A DNA stretch of 64,000 bases from Marinobacter nauticus (GTDB lineage: Bacteria; Pseudomonadota; Gammaproteobacteria; Pseudomonadales; Oleiphilaceae): positions 310,001 to 374,000 of the forward strand of contig NZ_RBJB01000004.1 in NCBI RefSeq assembly GCF_003634635.1. The letters are read 5' to 3'. This document shows positions 54,455-63,493 of the stretch, piece by piece. The translations under genes and the position numbers were made by a program. The notes beneath the pieces are model-generated. The model did not search any database, was not told the origin of the DNA, and saw only the letters and a program-made list of their open reading frames with translations. Positions within the stretch are counted from its first letter, which is position 1. Each line of letters begins with the position of its first letter.

Positions 54455-55765
54455 TCAGTGCAGCTTCAACCGTGGCTGCATGGCCCGACTGATCTTGTCC
54501 ATCAGCCAGATCACGCCGGTTCGCAGGAAACCGTGCAAGGCCACCTGGTGCATTCGGTACAGCGACACGTAGAACAGCCTGGCCACTTTCCCTTCGATAT
54601 ACATACTGCGTCCGGACAGGTTACCCATCAGGTTGCCGACGGTGGTGTATTTGCTGAAGTTGATCAGTGAGCCATGGTCGTTGTACACGAAGGGAACGGC
54701 TTCTTTGCCTTCCAGCCGGTTGCAGAGGGTTTTGAACAGGGCATCGGCCTGCTGGTGTGCGGCCTGGGCACGTGGTGGCACCGGCCGGTCGGATTCCGGC
54801 TGCGGGCAGGCGGCGCAGTCACCAAACGCGAAGATATCCGCATCTTTGGTGGTTTTCAGGGTCTGTTCCACCAGCAGCTGATTGCCGCGATTGGTCTCCA
54901 GGCCGTCCAGTTCCGCCAGGAACGGCGGTGCTTTGATGCCAGCGGCCCAGATGGTCATTTCCGAGGGCAGTTCAGTGCCGTCCTTCATGATCAGACTGTT
55001 CTCGCGCACCTCGCTTACAGGTTGTCCGGTCAATACCTTGACCTTCTGGCGTTCCAGTTCCCGGGTGGCTGCGGCGGAAAGGCGCCCGGGCAGCGCAGGC
55101 AATATGCGGTCGGCCGCCTCGATCACGCTGATGGAAACATCGGAAGATTTGAGGTGGTTCATGCCGTAGATGGGCAATTCGCGGGATGCCAGCCTCAGTT
55201 CAGCGGCCAGTTCCACGCCCGTGGCTCCGGCACCAATGATGCTGATGTTCAGGGCATGGGGCTGGCCCTGAAGGGCTTCGTGGTTTTTGCGCAGGAAGGC
55301 GTTGAGCATCAGGTTATGAAAGCGGCGGGCCTGCTTCAGACTGTCCAGGAACAGGCAGTGGTCCTGTGCGCCGGGGGTGCCGAAGTCGTTCGCGGTGCTG
55401 CCAACGGCAATCACCAGGGTGTCGTAATGAAGGCGCCGTTCCGGCACTACTTCTTGGCCTTCTTCATCCCGGAACGGGGCAATCACGATCGCTTTATTGG
55501 CCCGGTCCAGACCGCTCATGCGGCCGAGCTGAAACTCGTAATGGTGCTTGCGGGCATGGGCGCGATAATTGATTTCGTTGGCGCTGGCATCCAGCGAGCC
55601 GGAGGCCACTTCATGCAGCAGGGGTTTCCACACATGGGTAAGACCGGCGTCGACCAGGGAAATACGGGCTTTGCCTTTTTTGCCAAGCTTGTTACCCAGA
55701 CTGGTGACCAGTTCCAGGCCGCCGGCTCCGCCGCCGACCACGACTATGTGATGAAGGTTTTCCAT
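54455..55765 (-). CDS. NDH-2-type NAD(P)H:quinone oxidoreductase
   Basis: 436-residue FAD protein of the type II NADH dehydrogenase family. An N-terminal FAD-binding GGGAGG at about residues 11-16, a second nucleotide-binding loop (GAGATGVELA) and the conserved ATGDCAACP-like motif (FAFGDCAACPQ) are visible; the C-terminal 40 residues are amphipathic, for membrane attachment. It would transfer electrons from NADH to quinone without pumping protons. It is convergent with the dioxygenase gene and divergent from the PEBP gene. Confidence 0.93.
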   Translation of the reverse strand: MENLHHIVVVGGGAGGLELVTSLGNKLGKKGKARISLVDAGLTHVWKPLLHEVASGSLDASANEINYRAHARKHHYEFQLGRMSGLDRANKAIVIAPFRDEEGQEVVPERRLHYDTLVIAVGSTANDFGTPGAQDHCLFLDSLKQARRFHNLMLNAFLRKNHEALQGQPHALNISIIGAGATGVELAAELRLASRELPIYGMNHLKSSDVSISVIEAADRILPALPGRLSAAATRELERQKVKVLTGQPVSEVRENSLIMKDGTELPSEMTIWAAGIKAPPFLAELDGLETNRGNQLLVEQTLKTTKDADIFAFGDCAACPQPESDRPVPPRAQAAHQQADALFKTLCNRLEGKEAVPFVYNDHGSLINFSKYTTVGNLMGNLSGRSMYIEGKVARLFYVSLYRMHQVALHGFLRTGVIWLMDKISRAMQPRLKLH

Positions 55766-56013
55766 AACGTTTCAGACCTTTAAGTGATGAGAGCCAAACG
55801 CTCTCGGATGAAAGCGCTTGGCTGTCGTCACTGGCCTGAATGTCTATGATTAGGGAGCTAATACAGGGGCGTATACTACCGCCGATGTTGGAGCGAGACA
55901 ATTGAGCCCAAGTACCTATTGGCTCCATCGTTAGTATTGTCGGGCTGGACACAGAGCCGTTGGCACTGCTACAAACTTTTCATCCACTTGAAGAACAGAC
56001 AGGAGAAAGCGAC

Positions 56014-56640
56014 GTGAAACTGCAGGTTCGAGGTGTTGAGGAAGGCCAGCCGGTACCGGAAAAGTTTGCCTTCGGTGTGTTCAGTGAGCAGGACCACATG
56101 AGTTTTGGTCCCAACCGGAATCCAGAGCTGGTCTGGGACGGTGCACCGGAGGGCACCAAAAGCTTTGTGGTGATGATGTTTGACCCGGATGTGCCCAGCG
56201 TCGCCGACGACGTCAATCAGGAAGGCAAGACCGTACCGGCCGACCTGCCACGCGTCGATTTCTTCCATTGGTTGCTGGTGGATATTCCCGCTGGCACAAA
56301 GCGGATCCCGGAAGGTGAAGACAGCGATGGTGTAAGTCCCAAGGGCAAGGATTATGGACCTGGCCCGATTGGTGTCCGTGGTGTGAACAATTACACCCAG
56401 TTTCTGGCCGGCAATCCGGACATGGCCGGTACCTATGCCGGTTATGACGGCCCCTGCCCGCCCTGGAACGATGAAATCATCCATCACTACCACTTTGAAG
56501 TGCATGCTCTGGATGTAGACACCCTGGGCCTGGAGGGTGAATTTGACGGTAACGACGTGCGCCAGGCCATGGCCGGTCATGTGCTGGCCAGTGCCCGGGT
56601 AACCGGCACCTACACGCTTAATCCGGCCCTTCGCCAGTAG
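56014..56640 (+). CDS. PEBP-family (YbhB/YbcL-like) protein
   Basis: 208-residue member of the phosphatidylethanolamine-binding/Raf kinase inhibitor-like family. The anion-binding motifs are in MMFDPDVPS, HWLLVDIPAG and GPCPPWNDEIIHHYHFEVHALD. The start is a GTG at 56014, with AGGAG nine bases upstream; the frame is open further upstream but has no ribosome site. Cytosolic; function in bacteria is not well known. A hairpin terminator follows at 56649. Confidence 0.88.
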   Translation: MKLQVRGVEEGQPVPEKFAFGVFSEQDHMSFGPNRNPELVWDGAPEGTKSFVVMMFDPDVPSVADDVNQEGKTVPADLPRVDFFHWLLVDIPAGTKRIPEGEDSDGVSPKGKDYGPGPIGVRGVNNYTQFLAGNPDMAGTYAGYDGPCPPWNDEIIHHYHFEVHALDVDTLGLEGEFDGNDVRQAMAGHVLASARVTGTYTLNPALRQ

Positions 56641-56648
56641 TTGCAGCC

Positions 56649-56678
56649 AGCGGAGCCGGCCACATCGGCTCCGCTTTC
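56649..56678 (+). terminator. Terminator after PEBP gene
   Basis: AGCGGAGCCG (56649-56658) pairs with CGGCTCCGCT (56666-56675) and is followed by TTTC, a short T-run. Strong stem but modest T-tail. Confidence 0.7.
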
Positions 56679-56773
56679 ATCAAATTGTCTTGGTGCTGTC
56701 ACCCCGGTGTCACCGGGTGTTGCCAAGGTGATATCAGGATCCTGAAAGCAGGCCTGTTCTCACCGGAGGCACC

Positions 56774-57625
56774 ATGCGACAGTATCGAAGCGTATTCATA
56801 TCCGACGTCCATCTGGGTACCGCCGATTGCCAGGCGGACTATCTGCTGGATTTCCTGAATAACATTCAGTGCCAGACCCTTTACCTGGTGGGCGACATCG
56901 TCGACCTGATTGCCATGCAGCGACGGGCTCATTTCCCCGACAGCCACCGGCAGGTTATCCACAAGCTGCTGGAGCTGGCCGCAACGGGAACCCGGGTGGT
57001 GTACATCCCGGGCAATCACGATGAATTTTTCCGGCGTTTCTGTGGCCAGACGTTTTCCGGCATCGAATTGCAGTACAAGGCCGTGCATACCACCGCCGAC
57101 GACCGTCAGTTTCTGGTCTGCCATGGCGACCAGTTTGACCAGGTGGTGCGCTGCAGCCCTTTGATGCTGCTGGTCGGAGACCGCGCCCATGGGTTGTTGC
57201 TGCGTCTGAACCGCTGGTTCAACGCCCTGCGGCGATTACAGGGCAAGCCCTACTGGTCGTTGGCGGCCTGGATCAAAAGCCGGATTGGCAAGGCGAGAAC
57301 CTTTATCCGCCGTTTCGAGTTGGCGGCGCTGACCGCGGCGGAAAAAGGCCACTATCACGGTTTTATCTGCGGCCATATCCACTCGGCGGGCTTCCTGCGC
57401 AGCGAAGAGGGGCTCTATTGTAATGATGGCGACTGGGTGGAACACTGCACCGCGCTGGTGGAGCGGGAAAACGGTCGGCTGGAACTGCTGCACTGGTCCG
57501 AATCGCCAGTGACCCTGAGTCAGGAACCGGAGACGCCGAACCCGGAGCTGGCCGGCGACGCCCGGCCCGTGATTGATGCGTTACCGGCGGCGTTTCTGGA
57601 GCAAATCAACGGTCCCGCCCAGTAG
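56774..57625 (+). CDS. LpxH-like metallophosphatase (UDP-2,3-diacylglucosamine diphosphatase family)
   Basis: 283-residue calcineurin-like phosphatase with a complete di-metal set: D11-x-H13, GD41, GN81HDE, H117 in CHGD, and GHIHS near residue 205. Between the motifs is a helical insert (about 130-190, rich in Arg and Trp) of the LpxH-like group that often binds lipid substrates. It is probably not the main LpxH: such paralogues are frequent in marine gammaproteobacteria and are usually called UDP-2,3-diacylglucosamine diphosphatase family proteins. The ATG has GGAGG upstream. Confidence 0.88.
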   Translation: MRQYRSVFISDVHLGTADCQADYLLDFLNNIQCQTLYLVGDIVDLIAMQRRAHFPDSHRQVIHKLLELAATGTRVVYIPGNHDEFFRRFCGQTFSGIELQYKAVHTTADDRQFLVCHGDQFDQVVRCSPLMLLVGDRAHGLLLRLNRWFNALRRLQGKPYWSLAAWIKSRIGKARTFIRRFELAALTAAEKGHYHGFICGHIHSAGFLRSEEGLYCNDGDWVEHCTALVERENGRLELLHWSESPVTLSQEPETPNPELAGDARPVIDALPAAFLEQINGPAQ

Positions 57626-57703
57626 CCTGTCGGCCACAGTTGGAGAACACGAGCCCGGTGAACTAACCTGCTGGTAGTATCTTAGCCAGAGCAGGAGCAC
57701 GAT

Positions 57704-58153
57704 ATGTTCTTCCGAATAATTGCTTTTCTTTGCCTGATTGCCACCAGTGTATTGGCCAAGGCTGCCGATGGTTTGATCTGGCTGGAAAGTCCCCATTCCC
57801 CAAAGCAGACCATGGACAAGCTTGAAGCCATTGTTAAGGAGAAGGGTCTGAAGGTGTTTGCACGCATTGATCACGCGCAAGGGGCAGAGGGTGTTGGCGA
57901 GTCCCTTAGGCCAACCGAACTCCTGATTTTCGGTAATCCCAAAGGCGGTACTCCCCTGATGCAGTGCGCCCAGACCGCCGGGATCGATCTGCCGCTGAAG
58001 GCATTGGTCTGGGAAGATGAAGATGGCAAGGTGTGGCTGGGTTACAACGATCCGCAATACTTGGCGGAGAGACACGGTGTGCCCGATTGTGTGGTAGTGA
58101 ATAACCTGCTGGATGCCCTGGCGGGCATGATCGAGCAGGTTATTGAGCGCTAG
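57704..58153 (+). CDS. DUF302 family exported protein
   Basis: 149-residue protein with a Sec signal (about residues 1-20, ending AKAAD) and a DUF302 domain (about 30-145), including the conserved RPTELLIFGNPKGGTPLMQ and the C-terminal segment with ALVWEDEDGKVWLGYNDPQYLA. Family function is unknown; members are periplasmic and sometimes found with stress genes. The ribosome site is AGGAG. Convergent with the TetR gene, four bases apart. Confidence 0.9.
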   Translation: MFFRIIAFLCLIATSVLAKAADGLIWLESPHSPKQTMDKLEAIVKEKGLKVFARIDHAQGAEGVGESLRPTELLIFGNPKGGTPLMQCAQTAGIDLPLKALVWEDEDGKVWLGYNDPQYLAERHGVPDCVVVNNLLDALAGMIEQVIER

Positions 58154-58156
58154 TGT

Positions 58157-58762
58157 CTAATTTCTGACCCGATACGCGTCCAGAATGGCAGCCATATCTT
58201 GGCCCAAGTGTTCCAATTCTATGGCTGACAGGTCTCGCTCGGCCATGGAACGCAGCCCCATGATCTGCCCTTGAATCAGTCGCGCCAGTCGGCGGCAGTT
58301 GGTTGCAGGTGCCAGCTCGCCCTGCTTCCTCGCGGTTTTCAGTAGCTCCGTGAATGCATCTTCAATGGCAGCCAGCACGGTTTTTGCCTCCTGATGGAGC
58401 GCGGTGTTGGTGTTGCTGGATTCAAGCAATGTTTTCACAATCAGACAGGCCCTCGCGGGCGCGCAGCCTGGATCAGAGCAGTTTCTGGCAATCTTGACCA
58501 GAAAAGCCTGCAGGCCATCCAGCACGTTGTCGTAGCCTGCCATATGCCCGGCCAAGTCTTCGCCACTCTGCTCTGCATACCGTGCCAGAACTTCTGAGAA
58601 CAGCCCGTCCTTGCTGCCGAACGTGGCGTAGATGCTGCCAGGACGCATATCGAGCGCTTGCTCAATCTGCTTCATGGAGCTGCCATGATAGCCCTTATGC
58701 CAAAACAGCCCGACAGCTTGAGTGAGCGCGGTTTCCCGATCATAGCTTGGAGGTCTGGGCAT
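58157..58762 (-). CDS. TetR-family transcriptional regulator
   Basis: 201-residue repressor. The N-terminal helix-turn-helix is in ALTQAVGLFWHKGYHGSSMKQIEQALDMRPGSIYATFGSKDGLF; the rest is a helical ligand/dimer domain. ATG 58762 is preferred over a GTG 12 bases upstream because GGTG stands at about seven bases and the family begins near MPRPP. It is divergent from the AhpD-like gene, with two palindromic sites between that fit autoregulation. Confidence 0.92.
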   Translation of the reverse strand: MPRPPSYDRETALTQAVGLFWHKGYHGSSMKQIEQALDMRPGSIYATFGSKDGLFSEVLARYAEQSGEDLAGHMAGYDNVLDGLQAFLVKIARNCSDPGCAPARACLIVKTLLESSNTNTALHQEAKTVLAAIEDAFTELLKTARKQGELAPATNCRRLARLIQGQIMGLRSMAERDLSAIELEHLGQDMAAILDAYRVRN

Positions 58763-58809
58763 TGTTTTCACCACTGGATCGATCGTTGAATAGTTTCTGA
58801 ATTATAACT

Positions 58810-58823
58810 TGAGCAATTGCTCA
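58810..58823. promoter_or_regulatory. Perfect palindrome, candidate TetR operator
   Basis: TGAGCAATTGCTCA is a perfect 14-base palindrome, 48 bases from the tetR-type start and 57 from the divergent gene start. It is the kind of site TetR dimers bind. Confidence 0.65.
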
Positions 58824-58845
58824 GAAATAGTTACGGTTCTATTTT

Positions 58846-58859
58846 TGAGCGATCATTCA
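58846..58859. promoter_or_regulatory. Imperfect second copy of TetR palindrome
   Basis: TGAGCGATCATTCA matches the palindrome at 58810 at 10 of 14 positions. It lies 21 bases before the AhpD-like start codon and would block its ribosome loading or promoter when bound. Confidence 0.45.
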
Positions 58860-58880
58860 TTTATAGTTGGAGACGTGGAA

Positions 58881-59435
58881 ATGACCGATTTCACCATACA
58901 CACCCCTGATACTGCTCCGGAGTCCGCAAAACCTCTGCTGGAAGTTTCCCGCAAAAGCTTTGGCCGTATTCCAGGCCTGCATGCGGTTATGGCGGAAGCA
59001 CCAGGTGTGCTTGAGGCATACCAGAAGCTGCACGAGTTGGTGTTGGCCAGCAGTTTTGATAATGAGGAAAAAACCGTGGTGTGGCAGACCATCAATGTGG
59101 AGAATGCCTGTCACTACTGCGTACCCGCCCATACGGGTATTGCTAAGGCGATGAAGGTTTCCGATGAAATTATTGACGCCTTGCGGGATGAAACACCGTT
59201 GCCAAACCACAGGCTGGAGGCGCTGCGGACCTTTACCCTGGCCGTCATGCGCGAGCGTGGGTACGTGACCGAGGATGACCTGAGTGCGTTCTTCGCTGCA
59301 GGTTACGAACAGCGCCATGTCCTTGAAGTCATCATGGTTCTGTCTCAAAAAGTCATCAGCAACTATGTCAATCACATCGCGGAAACCCCGGTTGATGAGC
59401 CCTTCAGAAAGTATGCCTGGAGCAAAAAAGCCTGA
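58881..59435 (+). CDS. Carboxymuconolactone decarboxylase family protein (AhpD-like)
   Basis: 184-residue alpha-helical protein. The redox-active pair is C77-H-Y-C80 with H84 downstream (ENACHYCVPAH), the AhpD-like layout, so it probably reduces peroxides or other oxidised substrates with a thiol partner. ATG 58881 has GGAGA upstream; an in-frame ATG 72 bases earlier is less likely. Divergent from TetR and likely its target. It may help against reactive electrophiles. Confidence 0.9.
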   Translation: MTDFTIHTPDTAPESAKPLLEVSRKSFGRIPGLHAVMAEAPGVLEAYQKLHELVLASSFDNEEKTVVWQTINVENACHYCVPAHTGIAKAMKVSDEIIDALRDETPLPNHRLEALRTFTLAVMRERGYVTEDDLSAFFAAGYEQRHVLEVIMVLSQKVISNYVNHIAETPVDEPFRKYAWSKKA

Positions 59436-59447
59436 CCGGCGTGGATG

Positions 59448-60149
59448 TTACTTGGCGGCCAGCAGGTGACCTGATAGCTGATCCACGAGCGTGACAAGGC
59501 TGTTGGATTGAATGCAGGGGGCTGGCATGGCGGGATGGAACAAGGCGTCCTGGCGCTGAATCCAGCCAGTCAGCAGCCCCGCATTCCGGGCCCCGGACGT
59601 ATCCCAGGCATGGGCTGCAATCATGGCGGATTGTTCCGGGGCGCCGTCCACTTGGCTTATTGCACTTTCATAGGCAGATCTTGCAGGTTTCCATCGTCTG
59701 AAGGTGTCGATTGAAACCACGTGATCCACCAGGTTAATCAGGCCATTTCTGGCAATCAGTGATCGGGTATTCTGTTCTGAGCCGTTGGTAAAGAACAGCA
59801 CATCCACGCCGCGTTCTTTTGCCAGTCCCAACGCGTCCTCAACGTCCGGATGAGCGTCCAGCTGCCCAAAAACCGGCAAGATGCGATCGATGATGGTGTC
59901 GGCGTGTTTCGTTTCGTTGACGCCACCGACCGTGTGCAGCAAAACCTCCAAGGTGCCCCGGGCCATATCGACGAACGGGACGTAACAATCCGTTGCCGAG
60001 CTGGCAAAGGCATCTCGGAGCAGTTGAGCAAAAAACAGATCTTTGGTGTGCGTCGGCAGTCCCTCAGCGCTTAGGGCCCGTGTCAGCGCGTTCAGCGAGA
60101 AAATCGTTTCAATGACGTCAAAGACAAGCACTGGTTTACGTTTGCACAT
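59448..60149 (-). CDS. HAD-superfamily hydrolase (2-haloacid dehalogenase-like) with unusual motif I
   Basis: 233-residue HAD subfamily IA/type II protein. Motif I is V-F-D11-V-I-E-T, where the usual DxYGT has Val and Ile-Glu in place of the small residue and Tyr-Gly, so activity as a true haloacid dehalogenase is doubtful. Motif II is FFTNGS, motif III has K in RWKPARSAY, motif IV is AAHAWDTSGARNAG. GAGGAG gives a strong ribosome site for ATG 60149. Convergent with the AhpD-like gene, 12 bases apart. Confidence 0.82.
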   Translation of the reverse strand: MCKRKPVLVFDVIETIFSLNALTRALSAEGLPTHTKDLFFAQLLRDAFASSATDCYVPFVDMARGTLEVLLHTVGGVNETKHADTIIDRILPVFGQLDAHPDVEDALGLAKERGVDVLFFTNGSEQNTRSLIARNGLINLVDHVVSIDTFRRWKPARSAYESAISQVDGAPEQSAMIAAHAWDTSGARNAGLLTGWIQRQDALFHPAMPAPCIQSNSLVTLVDQLSGHLLAAK

Positions 60150-60161
60150 ACTGGCTCCTCG

Positions 60162-60422
60162 TCAGTCGGCATCTGTTTTTTTGCTTCTGCGGACGCTAAG
60201 GGCTTCGGCTACCCGCTCATCAATCTTGCGGAGAAACGCCTCCTCGGTTCGTGCCGAGGCGTGGGCACCCAGCAACTCATTGCTGGCGCGCAGGTTACCG
60301 ATAAAGGTTCGGCAGTGTTTGCACATCATCAAATGTGTTTTCACCGACAGATTCCGCCGGGTATCCAGTTCGCCGTCGATGTAGTCACTGGCGATCCTGG
60401 CCAGCTCGCTGCATTTCAGCAT
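60162..60422 (-). CDS. Zinc-finger anti-sigma factor (zf-HC2)
   Basis: 86-residue soluble protein with the Zn-binding anti-sigma pattern C4 ... H30-x3-C34-x2-C37. It has no membrane helix, so it is a cytosolic anti-sigma factor like ChrR/RsrA, which senses redox state by zinc loss. Its start overlaps the end of the sigma factor gene by seven bases, so they are coupled. The HAD gene follows on the same strand, 12 bases after its end. Confidence 0.88.
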   Translation of the reverse strand: MLKCSELARIASDYIDGELDTRRNLSVKTHLMMCKHCRTFIGNLRASNELLGAHASARTEEAFLRKIDERVAEALSVRRSKKTDAD

Positions 60423-61033
60423 TCGCCGGTCTCCTGGAAGGTTTCTACCATCAGAAAGATCTTCTGCCTGGCACGATGTAACAACACCCGAAGATTGGAC
60501 GCGCTGACCCCGAGAATGTTACAGAGGTCGTCTGATTTGTGTTGGTGCGCCTCGTAGAGAATCAGGGCGGATCGTTGGGTTTCCGGCAACGCAGAGAGAT
60601 GTTTGTCCAGGCACTGGTTAAGAGCGCCATTTTCCATCAGCGTATCGGCAGATTCATGAAACTTCAGCCTGGGGGGTAATTGCCAGTGGCCTCTGGCGTT
60701 GAAGCGTTCCGCCAGATCAGGCTCCAGGCTGTCTGAGTCGTCGAGAGGGACTTCCCGTTTGCTTGCCCGCAGCCGATTCTTGCAACGGTTGGCGACAATG
60801 CGGTGCAACCAGGTTTTTAGCCCCGAACGGCCCTCAAATTTCTGAATGGCATCGATTACGGCGACCCAGCAGTCCTGCACGACGTCTTCGGCGGCCGCCT
60901 CATCAAGGTAAAACCTGGCGACCGCGAGCATACCGGGCGTGAAGCTGCGCACAGCTTCCTGAAAGGCGAGGTTGTCTCCGTCACGCAGCCCGCATACTAG
61001 CGCCTGCTCGTGTGGAGGGGCTGTGTGAGTCAT
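60416..61033 (-). CDS. ECF sigma factor
   Basis: 205-residue RNA polymerase sigma-70-like factor of the ECF group. Region 2 (about residues 25-90) has VQDCWVAVIDAIQKFEGRSGLKTWLHRI; region 4 (about 135-195) has LSALPETQRSALILYEAH and a helix-turn-helix with LGVSASNLRVLLHRARQKIF. ATG 61033 fits the usual start of region 2; an in-frame ATG 42 bases earlier is less likely. Paired with the soluble zinc anti-sigma factor and divergent from the TVP38-flavoprotein, its likely target. Recognition sequences were not identified with confidence. Confidence 0.92.
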   Translation of the reverse strand: MTHTAPPHEQALVCGLRDGDNLAFQEAVRSFTPGMLAVARFYLDEAAAEDVVQDCWVAVIDAIQKFEGRSGLKTWLHRIVANRCKNRLRASKREVPLDDSDSLEPDLAERFNARGHWQLPPRLKFHESADTLMENGALNQCLDKHLSALPETQRSALILYEAHQHKSDDLCNILGVSASNLRVLLHRARQKIFLMVETFQETGEC

Positions 61034-61282
61034 GGTTATTCTCTTTCGTGAGCGGTTGTTCAAGAATAGCGGCAAGGCGCCCGATGTGTCGAGAAGTTTC
61101 CCTGACTGTATGCACTAACAACTTGTGACTGAATTGTTAAACAATCGTGTGTATTTGATGACATCTGGCAGGGCACGATGACGTAAAACCCAAGAGGCAT
61201 GTTTAAAAGGTGGGCGAGGTGTAACAGGTGTAGAGTTGATGTGTCTCAAAGGTAAACGACAAGTGTTTAAAGGGTTTCTTTC

Positions 61283-63493
61283 ATGACATTGAAAAAGTGG
61301 ATTCTTGTTTTCGCCATTGCGATTGTTGTGATCGGCTTTATCGCAGCTGGCGGAAATGAACTTCTGACACTGGAAAACCTGAAGAGGCATCAGCAGAGTC
61401 TTGGCGACTGGATTGATTCGAATCTACTGATTGCGCTTTCCGCTTTTGTGGTGGTTTATGTACTGGTTACCGCATTGTCTTTGCCGGGGGCAACGGTCAT
61501 GACTCTGGCAGGAGGGGCTTTCTTCGGAAACCTGTACGGATTTGCTGCGGTGTCTTTAGCCTCGACCGTTGGAGCCTCTTTGGCGTTCCTGGCTGCTCGT
61601 TTCCTGGTGCGGGATTCGTTGCGCAAACGTTACGGAGACACAGTGGCGAAAATGGACCGTGGCATCGAAAAAGATGGTGCCTTCTACTTGGCCACCCTGC
61701 GGCTTGTACCGGTGTTCCCTTTTTTCCTGATCAACCTGGCCATGGGCCTGACCGCCATGAAGCTGCGCACCTATGCCGTGGTGAGCTGGGTTGCCATGCT
61801 GCCTGGCACGTTTGTGTACGTAAACGCAGGCACTCAATTGGGTCAGATCGAGTCCACCGGTGACATTGTCTCGGCTGACCTGCTGCTGTCCTTTGCATTG
61901 TTGGGTCTCTTTCCCTTGATTGCCAAGTTTGTGGTGGGCTTTATCCGCCGCCGCAAAGTGTATGCCGGCTGGCAGAAACCCGCGCATTTCGACTACAACC
62001 TGCTGGTCATTGGCGGAGGCTCTGCTGGTCTCGTCTCCGCTTACATTGCCGCTGCAGTGAAAGCTAAAGTGGCGCTGATTGAAAAAAACAAGATGGGCGG
62101 CGATTGCCTCAATACCGGCTGCGTGCCCTCCAAAGCCCTGATTCGCAGCGCCAGGGCGGCGGATACGCTGCGCCATGCCAATCGGTACGGGCTGGAATCG
62201 GTGCCGGTCAAAGGCTCGTTCAAAAACATCATGAACCGCGTCAGGGAGGTGATTGCGAAAGTTGAGCCCCACGATTCTCCCGAGCGTTATCGAAAACTGG
62301 GTGTTGACTGCATTGCCGGTGAAGCCAGCTTTGTGTCGCCCTGGGAACTGGAAGTAAGGCACAACGATGGCCGTACCGAGCGCCTCACCGCCCGCAGCAT
62401 CGTCGTTGCCACCGGTGGCAAGCCGGCGGTACCTCCAATTCCTGGTCTGGAAGACATGGAGCCGCTGACCTCGGACAACCTGTGGCAGCTGGAGGAGCTA
62501 CCCGAGCGGCTGCTGGTACTCGGCGGTGGCCCGATTGGCTCGGAACTGGCTCATGCGTTTGCGCGGTTGGGTAGTCAGGTGACGCAGGTGGAAATGGGTG
62601 AGCGCCTGCTGGCGAAAGAGGATGCCGATGTCTCTGAACTGGTGCTGAAGCAGTTTCGGGCAGACGGCGTGGACGTTCGGTTGAAACATTCTGCCGCCGA
62701 GTTTCGTATAGAGGAAGGAGAGAAGGTTGCCTACTGTAAGCATGAAGGTGAGCGGGTACGCATTCCTTTCGATCATGTTCTCGTGGCGGTCGGCCGCGCC
62801 GCCAACACCTCCGGCCTGAATCTGGAGCGTATTGGTGTGGAAACCCTGCCAAATGGAACGGTACCGGTGGAAGAGGACATGAGCCTGAGGTACCCGAATG
62901 TATTTGCCTGTGGCGATGTGGCCGGCCCGTACCAGTTCACTCACGCTGCGGCCCACCAGGCCTGGTACGCGGCCGTTAACGGTCTGTTCGGGCAGTTCAG
63001 GCGCTTCAAGGTGGATTACCGGGTAATGCCCTGGGTCACCTTTACCTCGCCGGAAGTGGCCAGAGTTGGGTTGAGTGAGACTGAGGCTAAGGAAAAGGGT
63101 GTGGCCTACGAGGTTACTCGTTACGGCCTGGATGACCTGGACCGGGCCATTGCCGAAAGCGAGGACCATGGCTTTATCAAGGTGCTGACTCCGCCGGGCA
63201 AAGACAAGATTCTTGGCGCTGTGGTGGTGGGCACGCACGCCGGGGAAATCCTGGCCGAGTTCACCCTGGCGATGAAACACGGTCTGGGCCTGAACAAGAT
63301 CCTGGGCACCATTCACCCCTACCCGACCTGGAACGAATCGGCCAAGTACGCCGCCGGTGAATGGAAGCGCTCTCATGCCCCTGAAGGCATCCTGAAGCTG
63401 CTGGAGACGCTCCATGACTGGCGCCGTGGGAAAAAGACGACTACACCAAGGAGCCACTATGCCCCTGACCAAAACCCGACCGGCCCGCGCTAA
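61283..63493 (+). CDS. TVP38/DedA-like membrane domain fused to a flavin disulfide reductase
   Basis: 736-residue two-part protein. Residues about 1-225 are a TVP38/TMEM64 (VTT) membrane domain with several helices (LPGATVMTLAGGAFFG is its signature), followed by a class I pyridine nucleotide-disulfide reductase (about 240-705) similar to mercuric reductase: GGGSAG, GGDCLNTGCVPSKAL with the redox cysteine pair, GGGPIGSELA, and the C-terminal dimer domain with a His-Pro pair (TIHPYPTW). No MerA-type C-terminal cysteines. It probably does reductase chemistry at the membrane. The radical SAM gene starts inside its last 35 bases. The ATG has AGGG upstream. Confidence 0.93.
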   Translation: MTLKKWILVFAIAIVVIGFIAAGGNELLTLENLKRHQQSLGDWIDSNLLIALSAFVVVYVLVTALSLPGATVMTLAGGAFFGNLYGFAAVSLASTVGASLAFLAARFLVRDSLRKRYGDTVAKMDRGIEKDGAFYLATLRLVPVFPFFLINLAMGLTAMKLRTYAVVSWVAMLPGTFVYVNAGTQLGQIESTGDIVSADLLLSFALLGLFPLIAKFVVGFIRRRKVYAGWQKPAHFDYNLLVIGGGSAGLVSAYIAAAVKAKVALIEKNKMGGDCLNTGCVPSKALIRSARAADTLRHANRYGLESVPVKGSFKNIMNRVREVIAKVEPHDSPERYRKLGVDCIAGEASFVSPWELEVRHNDGRTERLTARSIVVATGGKPAVPPIPGLEDMEPLTSDNLWQLEELPERLLVLGGGPIGSELAHAFARLGSQVTQVEMGERLLAKEDADVSELVLKQFRADGVDVRLKHSAAEFRIEEGEKVAYCKHEGERVRIPFDHVLVAVGRAANTSGLNLERIGVETLPNGTVPVEEDMSLRYPNVFACGDVAGPYQFTHAAAHQAWYAAVNGLFGQFRRFKVDYRVMPWVTFTSPEVARVGLSETEAKEKGVAYEVTRYGLDDLDRAIAESEDHGFIKVLTPPGKDKILGAVVVGTHAGEILAEFTLAMKHGLGLNKILGTIHPYPTWNESAKYAAGEWKRSHAPEGILKLLETLHDWRRGKKTTTPRSHYAPDQNPTGPR

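Noticed and set aside
61034..61282. ECF promoter candidates (TGTAAC at about 61217 plus, GGGAAAC on the minus strand at about 61100)
   Set aside because: The two strands do not show the same -35/-10 pair, so I cannot name a sigma-factor recognition sequence from this window alone.
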